A stretch of 64,000 nucleotides of DNA, taken from positions 319,001 through 383,000 of the forward strand of contig NZ_JARRCW010000001.1 of the NCBI RefSeq assembly GCF_031501865.1, written 5' to 3'. The notes under the pieces are model-generated. The model was not told the origin of the DNA, ran no database searches, and saw only the letters and a list, made by a program, of their open reading frames with translations. Made by a program: the position numbers and the translations under genes. Position 1 is the first letter of the stretch. Every line of letters starts with the position of its first letter. Below are positions 35,857 through 45,987 of the stretch, one piece after another. Source of the stretch: Pseudovibrio sp. M1P-2-3 (GTDB taxonomy: Bacteria; Pseudomonadota; Alphaproteobacteria; Rhizobiales; Stappiaceae).

Positions 35857-36960
35857 ATGAGTAAGGGGCAACTACCACGTTGGGTGGATTACGGGCTACT
35901 GCCTGCCCTCAACCTTATTGCTGCGTTCGTTGTTTCAGGTCTTGTCGTTGTCTTGATCGGCGAAAACCCTTTCGAAGCTGTTAAATGGCTTGTCTGGGGT
36001 GCTTTGGGATATGGAGAGGGGGTTGGTTTTACCCTTTTCTATGCAACAAACTTTGTCTTTACCGGCTTAGCCGTAGCTGTGGCATTCCAAGCTGGTCTGT
36101 TCAACATCGGCGGTGAAGGTCAGGCCTATGTGGGGGGACTTGGTATTGCTCTGGCCTGTCTGGCGCTTGGTAACTATGTGCCGTGGTGGGTCACAATGCC
36201 ATTCGCCGTCATTGGCGGAGCCCTTTTTGGCGCTGCTTGGGCATTTATCCCCGCGTGGCTACAAGCAAAACGTGGTTCACATATCGTTATTACAACGATT
36301 ATGTTCAACTTCATCGCTGCATCCTTGATGGTGTATCTGCTGGCAAACGTTTTGATCCCTCCTGGATCTATGCAGCCTGCGACAGCCTTCTTTGCAGAAG
36401 GTGGCCAACTTCCCCTGCTACGCAATGTCTTCCCAGGGTTTAATTTGGGCCAATCCCCGCTCAATCTGGCTGTGTTTGTTGCTCTGGCGGCTTGCCTTTT
36501 CGTCTGGTTCTTGATCTGGCGTACAAAGCTTGGCTATGAAATTCGTACATTTGGAGCGAACCCGACTGCAGCTGTTTATGCCGGGATCTCTCCTGTTCGC
36601 ATTACAGTTGTGACCATGCTTATTTCCGGTGGCTTAGCTGGCCTCATGGGAATGAACGAGGTGATGGGCGCACAGAACCGCTTACTGCTGGACTTTACAG
36701 CTGGTTACGGCTTCGTGGGTATCGCTGTGGCCCTTATGGGGCGCGGTCACCCTATCGGTATTATTCTGGCGTCTCTTCTGTTTGGCATGCTCTATCAGGG
36801 CGGCGCGGAACTGGCCTTTGAAATTCCAGCAATCACACGTGACATGATTGTGGTTATTCAGGCTTTGGTTATTTTGTTCGCAGGGGCTTTGGAGCATTTG
36901 TTCCGTCCTGCTGTTGTATCCTTTTTTGACCGGTTCGCCGGTGATAAAACTGCAGCATAA
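35857..36960 (+). CDS. Nucleoside ABC transporter permease 1
   Basis: 367 residues with about ten hydrophobic helices. The BPD_transp_2 pattern is clear: FNIGGEGQAYVGGLGIAL, GSHIVITTIMFNFIA, EIRTFGANPTAAVYAGI (the coupling loop to the ATPase), AGLMGMNEVMGAQNRL and GFVGIAVALMGRGHPIGI. It matches YufP-type permeases of BMP-linked nucleoside importers. Pairs with the next gene, 11 bases away. Confidence 0.92.
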   Translation: MSKGQLPRWVDYGLLPALNLIAAFVVSGLVVVLIGENPFEAVKWLVWGALGYGEGVGFTLFYATNFVFTGLAVAVAFQAGLFNIGGEGQAYVGGLGIALACLALGNYVPWWVTMPFAVIGGALFGAAWAFIPAWLQAKRGSHIVITTIMFNFIAASLMVYLLANVLIPPGSMQPATAFFAEGGQLPLLRNVFPGFNLGQSPLNLAVFVALAACLFVWFLIWRTKLGYEIRTFGANPTAAVYAGISPVRITVVTMLISGGLAGLMGMNEVMGAQNRLLLDFTAGYGFVGIAVALMGRGHPIGIILASLLFGMLYQGGAELAFEIPAITRDMIVVIQALVILFAGALEHLFRPAVVSFFDRFAGDKTAA

Positions 36961-36971
36961 GGGAGCGGTCT

Positions 36972-37940
36972 ATGTTTGACATACTAATTCAGATGCTCGA
37001 CAGCACACTGCGCCTTTCTACGCCGCTGCTGTTCGCATCACTTGCCGGTTTGTTTTCAGAACGTTCCGGTGTCGTAGATATCGGGCTTGAAGGTAAAATG
37101 CTGGGCGCAGCGTTTGCGGCTGGTGCTGCTGCATATATCTCAGGCAATCCTTGGGTGGGCTTACTGGCAGCTATTCTGGTTTCCATCGGCCTAGCATTGG
37201 TGCATGGCTATGCATCTATTACTCAGCGCGGTAACCAAGTTGTTGCGGGTGTTGCCATCAACTTTCTTGCGGCGGGTCTGAGTGTTCTGCTGGGGCAGGC
37301 TTGGTTCAACCAAGGTGGCCGCACACCTCAGCTTTCCAAGGAAGCACGCTTTACCGACATCACTCTTCCTTTTGCCGATACGGTGAAAGATGTGCCGGTC
37401 TTGGGCCCAATCTACAGCGAGTTGATTTCTGGTCATAACCTACTGGTTTACTTGTCACTTCTATCCGTTCCGATTGTGTGGTGGATTGTATTTCGCACGC
37501 GCTTTGGTCTTCGCCTTCGCGCCGTTGGTGAAAGCCCGCATGCAGTTGATACTGCAGGTATCTCCGTTGCGTGGCTGCGCTATCGCGCCATGATCTTATG
37601 TGGTGTGATGTGTGGTTTTGCTGGTGCATACCTCTCCATCGCACAGTCCGCTGGTTTCATTAAGGATATGAGTGCGGGTAAAGGCTTTATTGCGCTGGCT
37701 GCGTTGATTTTCGCCAAATGGAAACCTGTCAACGCCATGTTTACATGTCTTCTGTTCGGGTTCCTAGATGTGGTTGCCATCCGTATGGAAGGTGTTGACC
37801 TTCCTGTTGTTGGTGAAGTGCCAGTGCAGGTGTTCCAAGCCCTGCCTTATATCCTGACAGTTATCCTGCTTGCTGGCTTTATTGGTCGTGCAATTCCGCC
37901 AAAAGCCTCCGGTATTCCATACGTGAAGGAGCGCACATAA
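36972..37940 (+). CDS. Nucleoside ABC transporter permease 2
   Basis: 322 residues, about nine hydrophobic helices. GVVDIGLEGKMLGAAF, ITQRGNQVVAGVAINFLAA, LRLRAVGESPHAVDTAGIS (coupling loop) and GKGFIALAALIFAKWKP match YufQ-type permeases. Heterodimer partner of the preceding permease. Followed after one base by cdd, so import and deamination are expressed together. Confidence 0.92.
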   Translation: MFDILIQMLDSTLRLSTPLLFASLAGLFSERSGVVDIGLEGKMLGAAFAAGAAAYISGNPWVGLLAAILVSIGLALVHGYASITQRGNQVVAGVAINFLAAGLSVLLGQAWFNQGGRTPQLSKEARFTDITLPFADTVKDVPVLGPIYSELISGHNLLVYLSLLSVPIVWWIVFRTRFGLRLRAVGESPHAVDTAGISVAWLRYRAMILCGVMCGFAGAYLSIAQSAGFIKDMSAGKGFIALAALIFAKWKPVNAMFTCLLFGFLDVVAIRMEGVDLPVVGEVPVQVFQALPYILTVILLAGFIGRAIPPKASGIPYVKERT

Positions 37941-37941
37941 G

Positions 37942-38337
37942 ATGAGTATTTTCGATAAACTCTTTGAAGAGGCAAAAGCTGCTCGCGAGACAGCCTACGC
38001 TCCCTACTCAAACTTCAAGGTCGGCTCAGCTATTTTGACCGAAAGTGGTGAAGTCGTTAGAGGATGTAACGTAGAAAATGCGGCCTTCCCTGAGGGCGTT
38101 TGTGCCGAAGCTGGAGCCATTTCGGCCATGCATCTGGCTGGTCAGACCCGCATTAAGGAAGTGGTTGTGGTTGCTGATGCAGCGCTTTGCACACCGTGTG
38201 GTGGCTGCCGCCAGAAGCTGAGTGAATTTGCAGGAAATGACGTGAAAGTTCACGTGGCAGACCTCAACGGCCTGCGTAAGACATTTACAGTGGGTGAACT
38301 GTTGCCCGCAGGTTTTCAACTTCACGACGATAAGTGA
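37942..38337 (+). CDS. cdd: Cytidine deaminase
   Basis: 131 residues, the homotetramer-type short form. Zinc and catalytic motifs: CNVENAAFPEGVCAEAGAI (the Cys ligand and Glu proton shuttle, CAE) and PCGGCRQ (two Cys ligands). N-terminal YAPYSNFKVGSAI is diagnostic. It deaminates (deoxy)cytidine to (deoxy)uridine, the substrate of DeoA and the source of uracil for the urc genes at the end of the locus. Confidence 0.95.
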   Translation: MSIFDKLFEEAKAARETAYAPYSNFKVGSAILTESGEVVRGCNVENAAFPEGVCAEAGAISAMHLAGQTRIKEVVVVADAALCTPCGGCRQKLSEFAGNDVKVHVADLNGLRKTFTVGELLPAGFQLHDDK

Positions 38338-38345
38338 GAATAATA

Positions 38346-39152
38346 ATGAGCGGTTTTGGAAAAGAGTGTGCCGACATTGTTCGCGCAGCACGACCAGATA
38401 CTTACAAAGTTGGTATGATCCTAGGTTCCGGACTTGGTTCGCTTGCTGATGAAATCGAGGATGCCGTACGTATCCCGTATAGCCGCTTGGAGCACTTCCC
38501 GGTGTCTTCCGTATCAGCGCACGCAAGTGAATTGATCGCTGGCACATTGCAAGGCGTTCCTGTGATTGTTCTTTCCGGTCGTGCTCACTACTATGAGAGT
38601 GGCAACCCATCCATCATGCGTACACCTTTGGAAACGCTGAAAGATCTGGGCTGTGAAATTCTTGTAGCAACGAATGCTGCAGGCTCTTTGCGTGAGGACA
38701 TTCCTCCCGGGAACCCGATGCTGATCAACGATCACATCAATTACTCCGGCAAAAACCCTTTGATCGGTGAAGAAGATGAAAAGCGCTTTACCGGCATGTC
38801 AGAGGCATATGATGCTGAACTGCGCGACCAGTTGAAAGTAGCAGCTGGTGAAGTGGCCGAAGATTTGCCAGAAGGCGTTTACGCTTGGATGTCCGGTCCC
38901 TCTTTTGAGACACCTGCCGAAATTCGTATGCTGAAGGGCTTTGGAGTGGATGCGGTTGGCATGTCCACTGTTCCTGAAGTGATTATGGCACGCTTCCTCG
39001 ACATGCGTGTTGCAGCGATCTCCACCATTACCAATATGGGTGCCGGCATGCAGGCCAACGATTTGTCTCACGATGAGACAAAGGAAATGGCCCCGCTTGG
39101 CGCTGCTAAAATTAAAAAAATACTACGTCAATTTTTGAAAAATATGGCTTGA
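38346..39152 (+). CDS. punA: Purine nucleoside phosphorylase (class I, trimeric type)
   Basis: 268 residues from the ATG at 38346; a GTG at 38334 overlaps the cdd stop and is less likely. Phosphate and base sites: MILGSGLGSLADEI, LSGRAHYYESG, TNAAGSLRED, SGPSFETPAEIRML, GMSTVPEVIMA and TITNMGAGM. It splits inosine/guanosine (or deoxy forms) to free base and (deoxy)ribose-1-phosphate, which DeoB then isomerises. Confidence 0.93.
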   Translation: MSGFGKECADIVRAARPDTYKVGMILGSGLGSLADEIEDAVRIPYSRLEHFPVSSVSAHASELIAGTLQGVPVIVLSGRAHYYESGNPSIMRTPLETLKDLGCEILVATNAAGSLREDIPPGNPMLINDHINYSGKNPLIGEEDEKRFTGMSEAYDAELRDQLKVAAGEVAEDLPEGVYAWMSGPSFETPAEIRMLKGFGVDAVGMSTVPEVIMARFLDMRVAAISTITNMGAGMQANDLSHDETKEMAPLGAAKIKKILRQFLKNMA

Positions 39153-39163
39153 GGGTAAATGTG

Positions 39164-39943
39164 ATGACAGAAGCAACCTTGAAGGATGTCGCCCAACGTA
39201 CGCTGGGTCTCATCGATCTGACAAATCTGAACGATGACTGTACGCCAGCGGACATTGATGTGCTGTGCAAGAATGCGGTAACGCCGCATGGTCAGGTTGC
39301 AGCTGTTTGTCTTTATCCTCAATTTGTCGCACAGGCGGTTAAACTGCTCAAAGGCACCAAGATACGTGTTGCGACAGTTGTAAACTTCCCTGCTGGCGGC
39401 GAAGATACGGCTGCAGTTGTTACCGAGACTATCAAGGCTGTTGAAGACGGCGCCGACGATATCGACTTGGTTATGCCTTACAAGGCGTTTGTCGCGGGAC
39501 GTCGCGGCTTCGCTGAAGACCAGATCAAGCAGATTCGCGCTGTCATTCCTGAAGGCGTTATCTTGAAGGTCATTCTGGAAACCGGCGAAATCAAAGATCC
39601 ACGCCTGATCCATTTGGCCTCAGAGGTGTCTATAGCTCAAGGTGCTGACTTCATTAAAACGTCCACTGGCAAAGTAAAGGTCAATGCGACCCTTGAAGCA
39701 GCCGAGATCATGCTGAATGCGATCCGTGAAACTGGCAAGGAAAACCACCGTCCGGTGGGTTTCAAACCAGCAGGCGGTGTGCGCACGGTTGAGGAAGCTA
39801 AAGCATATCTGGATATGGCAGACGAGCTGATGGGGCACAATTGGGTTTCCTCAGCAACTTTCCGCTTTGGTGCCAGCGGTCTTCTCAATTCTGTCCTCGC
39901 AGCGATCGAGGGAAAATCCAATAATAATACGGAGGCCTACTAA
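39164..39943 (+). CDS. deoC: Deoxyribose-phosphate aldolase
   Basis: 259 residues, the E. coli length, when read from the ATG at 39164 after GAGGG; the frame from 39149 is longer by five codons. The Schiff-base lysine is in [10 protein letters not shown], and the second lysine is in [12 protein letters not shown]. Other blocks: [37 protein letters not shown]. It cleaves 2-deoxyribose-5-phosphate to acetaldehyde and glyceraldehyde-3-phosphate. Confidence 0.95.
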   Translation: MTEATLKDVAQRTLGLIDLTNLNDDCTPADIDVLCKNAVTPHGQVAAVCLYPQFVAQAVKLLKGTKIRVATVVNFPAGGEDTAAVVTETIKAVEDGADDIDLVMPYKAFVAGRRGFAEDQIKQIRAVIPEGVILKVILETGEIKDPRLIHLASEVSIAQGADFIKTSTGKVKVNATLEAAEIMLNAIRETGKENHRPVGFKPAGGVRTVEEAKAYLDMADELMGHNWVSSATFRFGASGLLNSVLAAIEGKSNNNTEAY

Positions 39944-39944
39944 T

Positions 39945-41261
39945 ATGTTGCCACAGGAAATCGTTCGTAAGAAACGAGAGGGCGGCGTTCTCAATGCGGA
40001 AGAAATTCAGGTATTTGTGAATGGTCTAACGGACAACTCTGTCACAGAAGGTCAGGTTGCAGCGCTTGCAATGGCAATCTTCTTCAAGGGGCTCACTATT
40101 GACGAGCGTATTGCCCTGACACTTGCCATGCGCGATAGCGGTGACGTGCTGAACTGGGATGGCTTTGATGCCCCAATCGTTGACAAGCACTCGACCGGCG
40201 GCGTGGGGGACAATGTTTCCTTGATGCTAGCTCCGGCGCTTGCAGTGTGCGGCGCCAATGTACCAATGATTTCCGGTCGTGGCCTTGGTCACACGGGTGG
40301 TACGCTGGACAAGCTTGAAAGTATTCCAGGTTATACTGCTAAACCGGATAACGAGCTATTCCGTAAAGTGGTTCGCGAAGTGGGCTGTGCCATTATAGGT
40401 CAGACTGCAAACCTTGCTCCGGCTGATAAACGTTTCTACGGTATCCGCGATATTACGGCGACCGTTGAAAGCATTGATCTGATTACCGCGTCCGTTCTGT
40501 CCAAAAAGCTATCTGCTGGCCTGCAAAGTCTGGTTCTGGATGTTAAGTGGGGCTCCGGCGCGTTCATGTCTTCCTATGAAGACGCGAAAGCTCTGGCTGA
40601 AAGTCTGGTTCGGGTTGCAAATGGTGCTGGCACCAAAACAACAGCCCTTCTGACAGACATGAACGAGTCCCTTGCATCTGCCGCCGGTAACGCGGTTGAG
40701 GTTATTAATGCGGTTCAGTTCCTTGATGGTTCTCACATTGACAATCGTCTCTGGGATGTAACTGTGAAGCAGGGCGGTGAGCTGCTGGCAAACTGTGGTC
40801 TTGCTGTAACACCTGAAGCTGGTTGTGATGCCATGGTCAAGGCGTTCCAGTCCGGTGCTGCTGCTGAGAAGTTTGGCAAGATGGTTGCAGAACTGGGCGG
40901 TCCGGTAGACTTCATGGAGAAGTACGAGCTGTATCTTCCAAAAGCTCCGATTGAAGCACCTATCTATGCTCCGGAAGATGGCTACGTGACCAAAGTAGAC
41001 GCTCGTGCGATTGGTCTTGCCGTTGTTGAGCTTGGTGGCGGACGTACAGCGCCGGAAGACGAAGTTGATCCGGCTGTTGGTCTGGTTCAGGTCGCTGGTG
41101 TTGGCACTCAGGTCAACAGTGATAGCCCACTGGCAATCGTTCATGCTCGCAACGAAGATCAGGTGAAGCGCGCACAAGCTGTCCTTCATAAAGCCTATGA
41201 GATTGGCGCTGCTGGTGATGTTGTCCAGCATGATCTCATTGGTGAACGGATCGCTCCTTAA
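39945..41261 (+). CDS. deoA: Thymidine phosphorylase
   Basis: 438 residues from the ATG at 39945 after GGAGG; the frame extends upstream to 39867 but overlaps deoC and lacks a ribosome site. Pyrimidine phosphorylase motifs: [32 protein letters not shown] and the dimer-interface helices near the N-terminus ([13 protein letters not shown]). It converts thymidine or deoxyuridine to base and deoxyribose-1-phosphate. Confidence 0.95.
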   Translation: MLPQEIVRKKREGGVLNAEEIQVFVNGLTDNSVTEGQVAALAMAIFFKGLTIDERIALTLAMRDSGDVLNWDGFDAPIVDKHSTGGVGDNVSLMLAPALAVCGANVPMISGRGLGHTGGTLDKLESIPGYTAKPDNELFRKVVREVGCAIIGQTANLAPADKRFYGIRDITATVESIDLITASVLSKKLSAGLQSLVLDVKWGSGAFMSSYEDAKALAESLVRVANGAGTKTTALLTDMNESLASAAGNAVEVINAVQFLDGSHIDNRLWDVTVKQGGELLANCGLAVTPEAGCDAMVKAFQSGAAAEKFGKMVAELGGPVDFMEKYELYLPKAPIEAPIYAPEDGYVTKVDARAIGLAVVELGGGRTAPEDEVDPAVGLVQVAGVGTQVNSDSPLAIVHARNEDQVKRAQAVLHKAYEIGAAGDVVQHDLIGERIAP

Positions 41262-41319
41262 TTCAGCAAGAGCTGAACCTATATATAAATAGCAGGCTGG
41301 GAGGTCATTCACTTCCCAG
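41262..41319 (+). other. Two hairpins between deoA and deoB
   Basis: TTCAGC-aaga-GCTGAA (41262-41277) and CTGGGAGG ... CTTCCCAG (41297-41319). Neither has a T-run, so they look like mRNA-processing or stabilising structures inside the operon. Confidence 0.4.
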
Positions 41320-41351
41320 TCAGGCCTTCCCATTTCATGTGAGGAAATAGA

Positions 41352-42572
41352 ATGCCCCGCGCAATTATGTGTGTACTTGATAGTTTTGGAATCGGTTCAG
41401 CAGCCGATGCAGCAGACTATGGCGATGCAGGTTCTGATACCCTTGGCCATATCGCAGAAAAGTGCAGCCAAGGTGCCGCTGATAAAGATGGACTTCGTCA
41501 GGGGCCTCTTAACGTTCCAAATATGGATGCATTGGGATTGGGGGCTGCCGCCAAGCTTTCGACTGGCAAAGACGTTGCAGGTTTAAACTACAAGGGCGAG
41601 CCTACCGGTATCTGGGGTTATGCAAAAGAAATCTCCAACGGCAAGGATACGCCTTCCGGCCACTGGGAGATTGCGGGTGTACCTGTGCTGTTTGATTGGG
41701 GGTACTTTCCTGTAGAAGGGACAACTTTCCCACCCGAGCTGATTGAAAGAGTTATCGAGGTTGGTGAACTTCCCGGTGTTCTGTGTCTTGCACACGGATC
41801 TGGTACTGTTGTTCTGGAAGAGTTTGGCGAAGAGCATGTGAAAACAGGTAAGCCGATTGTCTATACCTCTTCTGATAGTGTTTTTCAGATTGCAGCACAT
41901 GAAGAGACCTTTGGCATCGAGCGTCTGTTGAAACTGTGTGAAGACGTTCGTAAGCTTGTTGATCCATATAACATTGGTCGCGTCATTGCCCGCCCGTTTG
42001 TCGGCTCCGTAGAAGAAGGTTTTTCGCGAACCGCAAACCGGCGTGATTACTCTGTTTTACCACCTGCACCGACCGTTCTGGTTCGTCTGAAAGAAGCCGG
42101 TCATCAAGTGCTAACTGTCGGTAAAATAGGCGACATATACGCTCATCAAGGCGTTACAAAAGTTACCAAGGGTGCGGGGAACGAGGATTTCTTCGATAGA
42201 ACTTTGGAAGCCATGGATGAAGCCAAAGACGGAGACCTTGTCTTCACTAACTTTGTTGACTTTGACATGCTGTATGGCCACCGCCGGGATGTGCCAGGAT
42301 ATGCTGCCGCTCTGGAGCACTTCGACCGCCGCCTACCCGAGATTATGAATAAAATGAAAGAGGGCGACCTCCTGATTTTGACTGCTGATCATGGGTGTGA
42401 CCCAACATGGCAGGGTACGGACCATACACGCGAACACGTTCCCGTTCTTGCTTATATCAAGGGTAAGGACGGACGTTCCATTGGGGCACGCGACACTTTT
42501 TCCGATATTGGAGCAACGGTTGCTGAGTTTCTGGGTGTTGAAAACGGCGATTACGGAAAAAGCTTCCTGTAG
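41352..42572 (+). CDS. deoB: Phosphopentomutase
   Basis: 406 residues of the alkaline-phosphatase superfamily. Metal-binding blocks: [14 protein letters not shown] (N-terminal Asp), [33 protein letters not shown]; the phosphothreonine region [14 protein letters not shown] is also present. It interconverts (deoxy)ribose-1- and -5-phosphates, connecting the phosphorylases to DeoC and the pentose-phosphate pathway. Good ribosome site (GAGGAAAT). Confidence 0.96.
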   Translation: MPRAIMCVLDSFGIGSAADAADYGDAGSDTLGHIAEKCSQGAADKDGLRQGPLNVPNMDALGLGAAAKLSTGKDVAGLNYKGEPTGIWGYAKEISNGKDTPSGHWEIAGVPVLFDWGYFPVEGTTFPPELIERVIEVGELPGVLCLAHGSGTVVLEEFGEEHVKTGKPIVYTSSDSVFQIAAHEETFGIERLLKLCEDVRKLVDPYNIGRVIARPFVGSVEEGFSRTANRRDYSVLPPAPTVLVRLKEAGHQVLTVGKIGDIYAHQGVTKVTKGAGNEDFFDRTLEAMDEAKDGDLVFTNFVDFDMLYGHRRDVPGYAAALEHFDRRLPEIMNKMKEGDLLILTADHGCDPTWQGTDHTREHVPVLAYIKGKDGRSIGARDTFSDIGATVAEFLGVENGDYGKSFL

Positions 42573-42665
42573 GCATTAAGAGGCCAGCTCACTTTATTAG
42601 CATCGATCATGTTAGTTGAAAGAGAGTTGGCCGTACCTTGGCAATATTCTGGACACCTTACTGTT

Positions 42666-42693
42666 TTGACAAGAGAAATAGAACTGGTACTCT
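42666..42693 (+). promoter_or_regulatory. Candidate sigma-70-type promoter for phyH-add
   Basis: TTGACA (42666-42671), 16-base spacer, TACTCT (42688-42693), 57 bases before the dioxygenase ATG. It sits in the 177-base gap after deoB, so the following genes may have their own transcript. Confidence 0.4.
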
Positions 42694-42749
42694 AGTAGCC
42701 CACTAATCATTCCATTGGAATTTGCCTAGGTAATGAAGGGGGATGGAAT

Positions 42750-43625
42750 ATGCAGGTACGTCGATTTGAGGCAAATACTGATGGCTCGTTGAGTGAGGAA
42801 ATGAAGGCTGCCTATCTGGAAGACGGTTTTTTGATTCTCGAGAATTATGCTAGTGCGAAGCAGTGTGAAACTCTTCAAGAGCGTATGGTTGATCTCATTG
42901 AAGCTTTTGACCCGACCAGTGTTTCTTCAATTTTTGAAACAGGCGCCCAAACCCATGCACAAGATGCCTACTTTCGCCAAAGTGGAGACAAAATAAGCTT
43001 TTTCTTTGAAAAAGATGCTTTTGACGATCAAGGGGCACTAACGAGAGATAAGCAAGTCGCCCTGAATAAAGTGGGGCATGGCCTGCATGATTGTGATCCG
43101 GTTTTTGCAAAATTCTCCCGTCAAAAAAAAATGGAGCGCACTACGCTGGATCTGGGGCTGGTTGACCCCAAGCTTGCGCAATCCATGTACATTCTTAAGC
43201 CGCCTCGGATTGGCGGCGAGGTAAATTGCCATCAAGACAGTACTTTTCTTCACACAGAGCCCTTGTCTTGTGTCGGGTTCTGGTTTGCTCTTGAAGATGC
43301 TGATGAAACAAATGGCGGATTGTTTGGCGAGCCTGGCGGGCATCTTGGGCCGCTTCGCCAACGCTTTCATTACGACGGCGACAAGCTGACCATGGACGCT
43401 CTGGATGACACGCCGATGGGGCAAAATGAAAAATGCGCCCCGCTGAAAGCCCCGAAAGGCACCTTAATTATTCTTCATGGGCAAGTTCCCCACAAGTCTG
43501 CGCCAAACACATCAGAGCGTTCACGGCATGCCTATGCTATTCACATGATTGATGGAAGGGCCAAATGGTCCGTAGATAACTGGCTTGTAAGGCCACAAGA
43601 AAAACCAATGCGAGGCTTTGAATAA
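42750..43625 (+). CDS. Phytanoyl-CoA dioxygenase (PhyH) family protein
   Basis: 291 residues with a double-stranded beta-helix Fe(II)/2-oxoglutarate oxygenase fold. The iron triad is H161 and D163 (CHQDSTFLH) and H248 (VPHKSAPNTSERSR, which also carries the 2-oxoglutarate Arg). FWFALEDADETNGGLFGEPG matches PHYHD1-like members. The substrate is unknown. It overlaps add by one base (TAATG), so it is co-translated with adenosine deaminase; a nucleoside-related substrate is possible but unproved. Confidence 0.88.
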   Translation: MQVRRFEANTDGSLSEEMKAAYLEDGFLILENYASAKQCETLQERMVDLIEAFDPTSVSSIFETGAQTHAQDAYFRQSGDKISFFFEKDAFDDQGALTRDKQVALNKVGHGLHDCDPVFAKFSRQKKMERTTLDLGLVDPKLAQSMYILKPPRIGGEVNCHQDSTFLHTEPLSCVGFWFALEDADETNGGLFGEPGGHLGPLRQRFHYDGDKLTMDALDDTPMGQNEKCAPLKAPKGTLIILHGQVPHKSAPNTSERSRHAYAIHMIDGRAKWSVDNWLVRPQEKPMRGFE

Positions 43626-44623
43626 TGGAAATGCAATCCACCGTGGTTCCGAGGGCGGAGCTGCACTGTCATATTGAAGGTGCGGCTCCTCCACCATTGG
43701 TGCGTAAACTTGCCAAACGCTACAATGAAGATCTTGGGGATCTATTTAACAGCGCTGGCGAATATGACTGGCACGACTTTACAAGCTTTATGAAAGCCTA
43801 TGACGTAGCGGCCAATCTGTTTCGTCGTCCGGGAGATTATGCGGAACTGGCGGAGACCTATTTCCGCTCAATTGCGGAAGATGGCGCTATTTACGGTGAG
43901 GTCTTTATCTCCCCAGACCATGCTGCCGCCGCAGGGATTTCCTACCACGCTTATGTAGAGGGAATTGCAGCTGGTATTGAACGAGCGAAAGCGGAAACCG
44001 GTATTGAGGGCCGTATGATCGCTATCGGCGTGCGTCACTTTGGGGCAAAAGCCGTGGAAGAAGCTGCCAAGTTGGTTGCTGCCAACCCTCATCCATTGGT
44101 TACTGGTTTTGGTCTTGCAGGTGATGAACGCTATGGCCACCCTTCCAACTATGCAAAAGCCTATCAGATTGCTGCGGAAGCGGGTCTTGGGTTGACAGCT
44201 CACGCTGGTGAACTAGTTGGTCCTGAAAGTGTTCGTGATGCTCTTGATTACTTGAAGATTACCCGTGTTGGTCACGGTGTGCGTGCAATTGAGGATGAGG
44301 GCCTTGTTCAACGTCTTGTTGAAGAGAACATCACTCTGGAAGTATGTCCGGGCTCCAACATTAGTCTCAGTGTCTATGAAAAGTTGAGATTCCATCCCGT
44401 AAACCTTTTGCGGCAGGCTGGGGTGAAAGTAACCCTAAGTTCGGATGATCCTCCCTTCTTCCATACAACTCTGGCTCAAGAGTATAGTGAAGTATCAAGA
44501 GTTTTCGGTTGGGACCGAACTGTTCAAAAGCAGATAACAAAAAATGCTATTGAAGCAGCCTTTTGTGACGCTGATACTAAAGAACGGTTGTTACAGAAAC
44601 TGGAAAAAGCAACTGCTGGTTAA
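43625..44623 (+). CDS. add: Adenosine deaminase
   Basis: 332 residues of the TIM-barrel amidohydrolase family. Zinc ligands in AELHCHIEGA (HxH), LTAHAGE (His and catalytic Glu), VGHGVRA, and LSSDDPPFFHT (Asp pair). It deaminates (deoxy)adenosine to (deoxy)inosine, which the upstream purine nucleoside phosphorylase can cleave. Start overlaps the dioxygenase stop. Confidence 0.94.
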   Translation: MEMQSTVVPRAELHCHIEGAAPPPLVRKLAKRYNEDLGDLFNSAGEYDWHDFTSFMKAYDVAANLFRRPGDYAELAETYFRSIAEDGAIYGEVFISPDHAAAAGISYHAYVEGIAAGIERAKAETGIEGRMIAIGVRHFGAKAVEEAAKLVAANPHPLVTGFGLAGDERYGHPSNYAKAYQIAAEAGLGLTAHAGELVGPESVRDALDYLKITRVGHGVRAIEDEGLVQRLVEENITLEVCPGSNISLSVYEKLRFHPVNLLRQAGVKVTLSSDDPPFFHTTLAQEYSEVSRVFGWDRTVQKQITKNAIEAAFCDADTKERLLQKLEKATAG

Positions 44624-44718
44624 TATCGGCTCGAGCTAGTAGAAGACGGCCCTTTCCAATTGAGATTATTCGGTGCACACTGAAGACTCTGACAGGAAAG
44701 GGCAGGTATTCTGCTAGC

Positions 44719-45987
44719 GTGCCAATGACGGAAGACAAGAAAAGAGAACCTCATATCCGGCTAACTACCCATCCTGGAACGGGGGCAACATCGCCGTTTC
44801 CAATAGATTGGGGTAATTCTGATCCTCTTCTTCGTGGCCCAGTAATAGCATCTGTGTCACAGCCCTCCGAAAGGAATGCTATTGGCGTCCACGGGGGGAC
44901 TTATTCTCTTTACCGCGCTCTAGCCGTTTCTGCAGGTTCATTGGATCCGATGCAGAAGCCGGACCTGAAAAATACAAGCCCAACAGTTTCCATTGGCCCC
45001 TATACGCAGTGGTATGATCCGGATCGGATTATCTCTTTGGACCCTTTTGGGCATATTGTGGCGGATGTCTATGGGGATCTCATTGAATCGGGCGTTGATA
45101 TTCGCCCTACAGTCGCCGTTACAAAAGCTCACCTCAACCTTGAAGAGGTGCACAGAGCTGTTGAGGAAAAACGCCTGTCAATTGATGGCGAAATCCTGAC
45201 CGAAGGTGGGGAGGTTGTTGTTACAAAGATAGCGGCCGATCCCGTCTGGTATCTTCCAGGCGTTGCCAAGCGCTTTGGTATAGGCCAGCGCCATCTGCGC
45301 AGGGTGCTGTTTGAGCAAACCGGTGGTATGTATCCGGACTTGGTAACGCGTCCGGACCTTCAAGTCTTCCTCCCTCCCATCGGAGGCTTAACAGCTTATG
45401 TCTTTGGTGACCCAGAGGACCTTGCCAAATCAGAGACAAAAATTACTTGCCGCGTGCATGATGAGTGCAATGGGTCCGATGTTTTCGGATCTGATATCTG
45501 CACCTGCCGTCCCTATCTGCTGCACGGAGTGGAAGAGGCCATTAAAAGTGCACAAGAGGGAGGGGCGGGGTTAATTATCTACAATAGAAAAGAAGGGCGA
45601 GCTCTTGGTGAGGTCACCAAGTTCCTAGTATACAATGCTCGAAAACGTCAGGATGGAGGAGATCGTGCCTCTACTTACTTTGAAAGAACCGAGTGCGTTG
45701 CCGGTGTTCAGGATGCGCGCTTTCAGGAGTTAATGCCGGATATTTTGCACTGGCTAGGGATAACGCATATCAACCGGTTCATTTCCATGTCTGATATGAA
45801 GTACGATGCGATTACGAAATCCGGTATTTCTGTTGGCGAACGCGTTCCTCTGCCAGAACATATGATCCCTGCGGATGCTCAAGTTGAAATGAGAGCTAAA
45901 CAGGCGGCGGGGTACTTTAGTCTCCAAGAAGTACCGGATAAAGACACTTTAAATGAAACAGTCGGTCGACCCGTAAATGACTATTGA
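44719..45987 (+). CDS. urc1: Urc1: GTP-cyclohydrolase-II-like protein of uracil catabolism
   Basis: 422 residues, about twice the size of RibA. The extra N-terminal ~190 residues are URC1-specific; the C-terminal half is GTP cyclohydrolase II-like. Zinc ligands C250, C261 and C263 have exactly the RibA spacing (DECNGSDVFGSDICTC), and NRKEGRALGE corresponds to the RibA 'RQEGRGIG' helix. In Lachancea kluyveri URC1 acts with URC4 and URC6 to open the uracil ring after conversion to a uridine nucleotide. Here urc4 and upp follow directly. A second start is the ATG at 44725. Often misannotated as riboflavin RibA. Confidence 0.85.
   Translation: MPMTEDKKREPHIRLTTHPGTGATSPFPIDWGNSDPLLRGPVIASVSQPSERNAIGVHGGTYSLYRALAVSAGSLDPMQKPDLKNTSPTVSIGPYTQWYDPDRIISLDPFGHIVADVYGDLIESGVDIRPTVAVTKAHLNLEEVHRAVEEKRLSIDGEILTEGGEVVVTKIAADPVWYLPGVAKRFGIGQRHLRRVLFEQTGGMYPDLVTRPDLQVFLPPIGGLTAYVFGDPEDLAKSETKITCRVHDECNGSDVFGSDICTCRPYLLHGVEEAIKSAQEGGAGLIIYNRKEGRALGEVTKFLVYNARKRQDGGDRASTYFERTECVAGVQDARFQELMPDILHWLGITHINRFISMSDMKYDAITKSGISVGERVPLPEHMIPADAQVEMRAKQAAGYFSLQEVPDKDTLNETVGRPVNDY

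Noticed and set aside
38026-38610. 194-codon minus-strand frame over cdd and the PNP gene
   Set aside because: Shadow of two well-supported genes; low-information composition.
40509-41333. 274-codon minus-strand frame over deoA
   Set aside because: Shadow frame; deoA is certain on the plus strand.
44719-45987. Annotation as riboflavin biosynthesis RibA
   Set aside because: Zinc ligands match, but the N-terminal extension and the direct link to DUF1688 and upp fit Urc1; no other rib gene is nearby.
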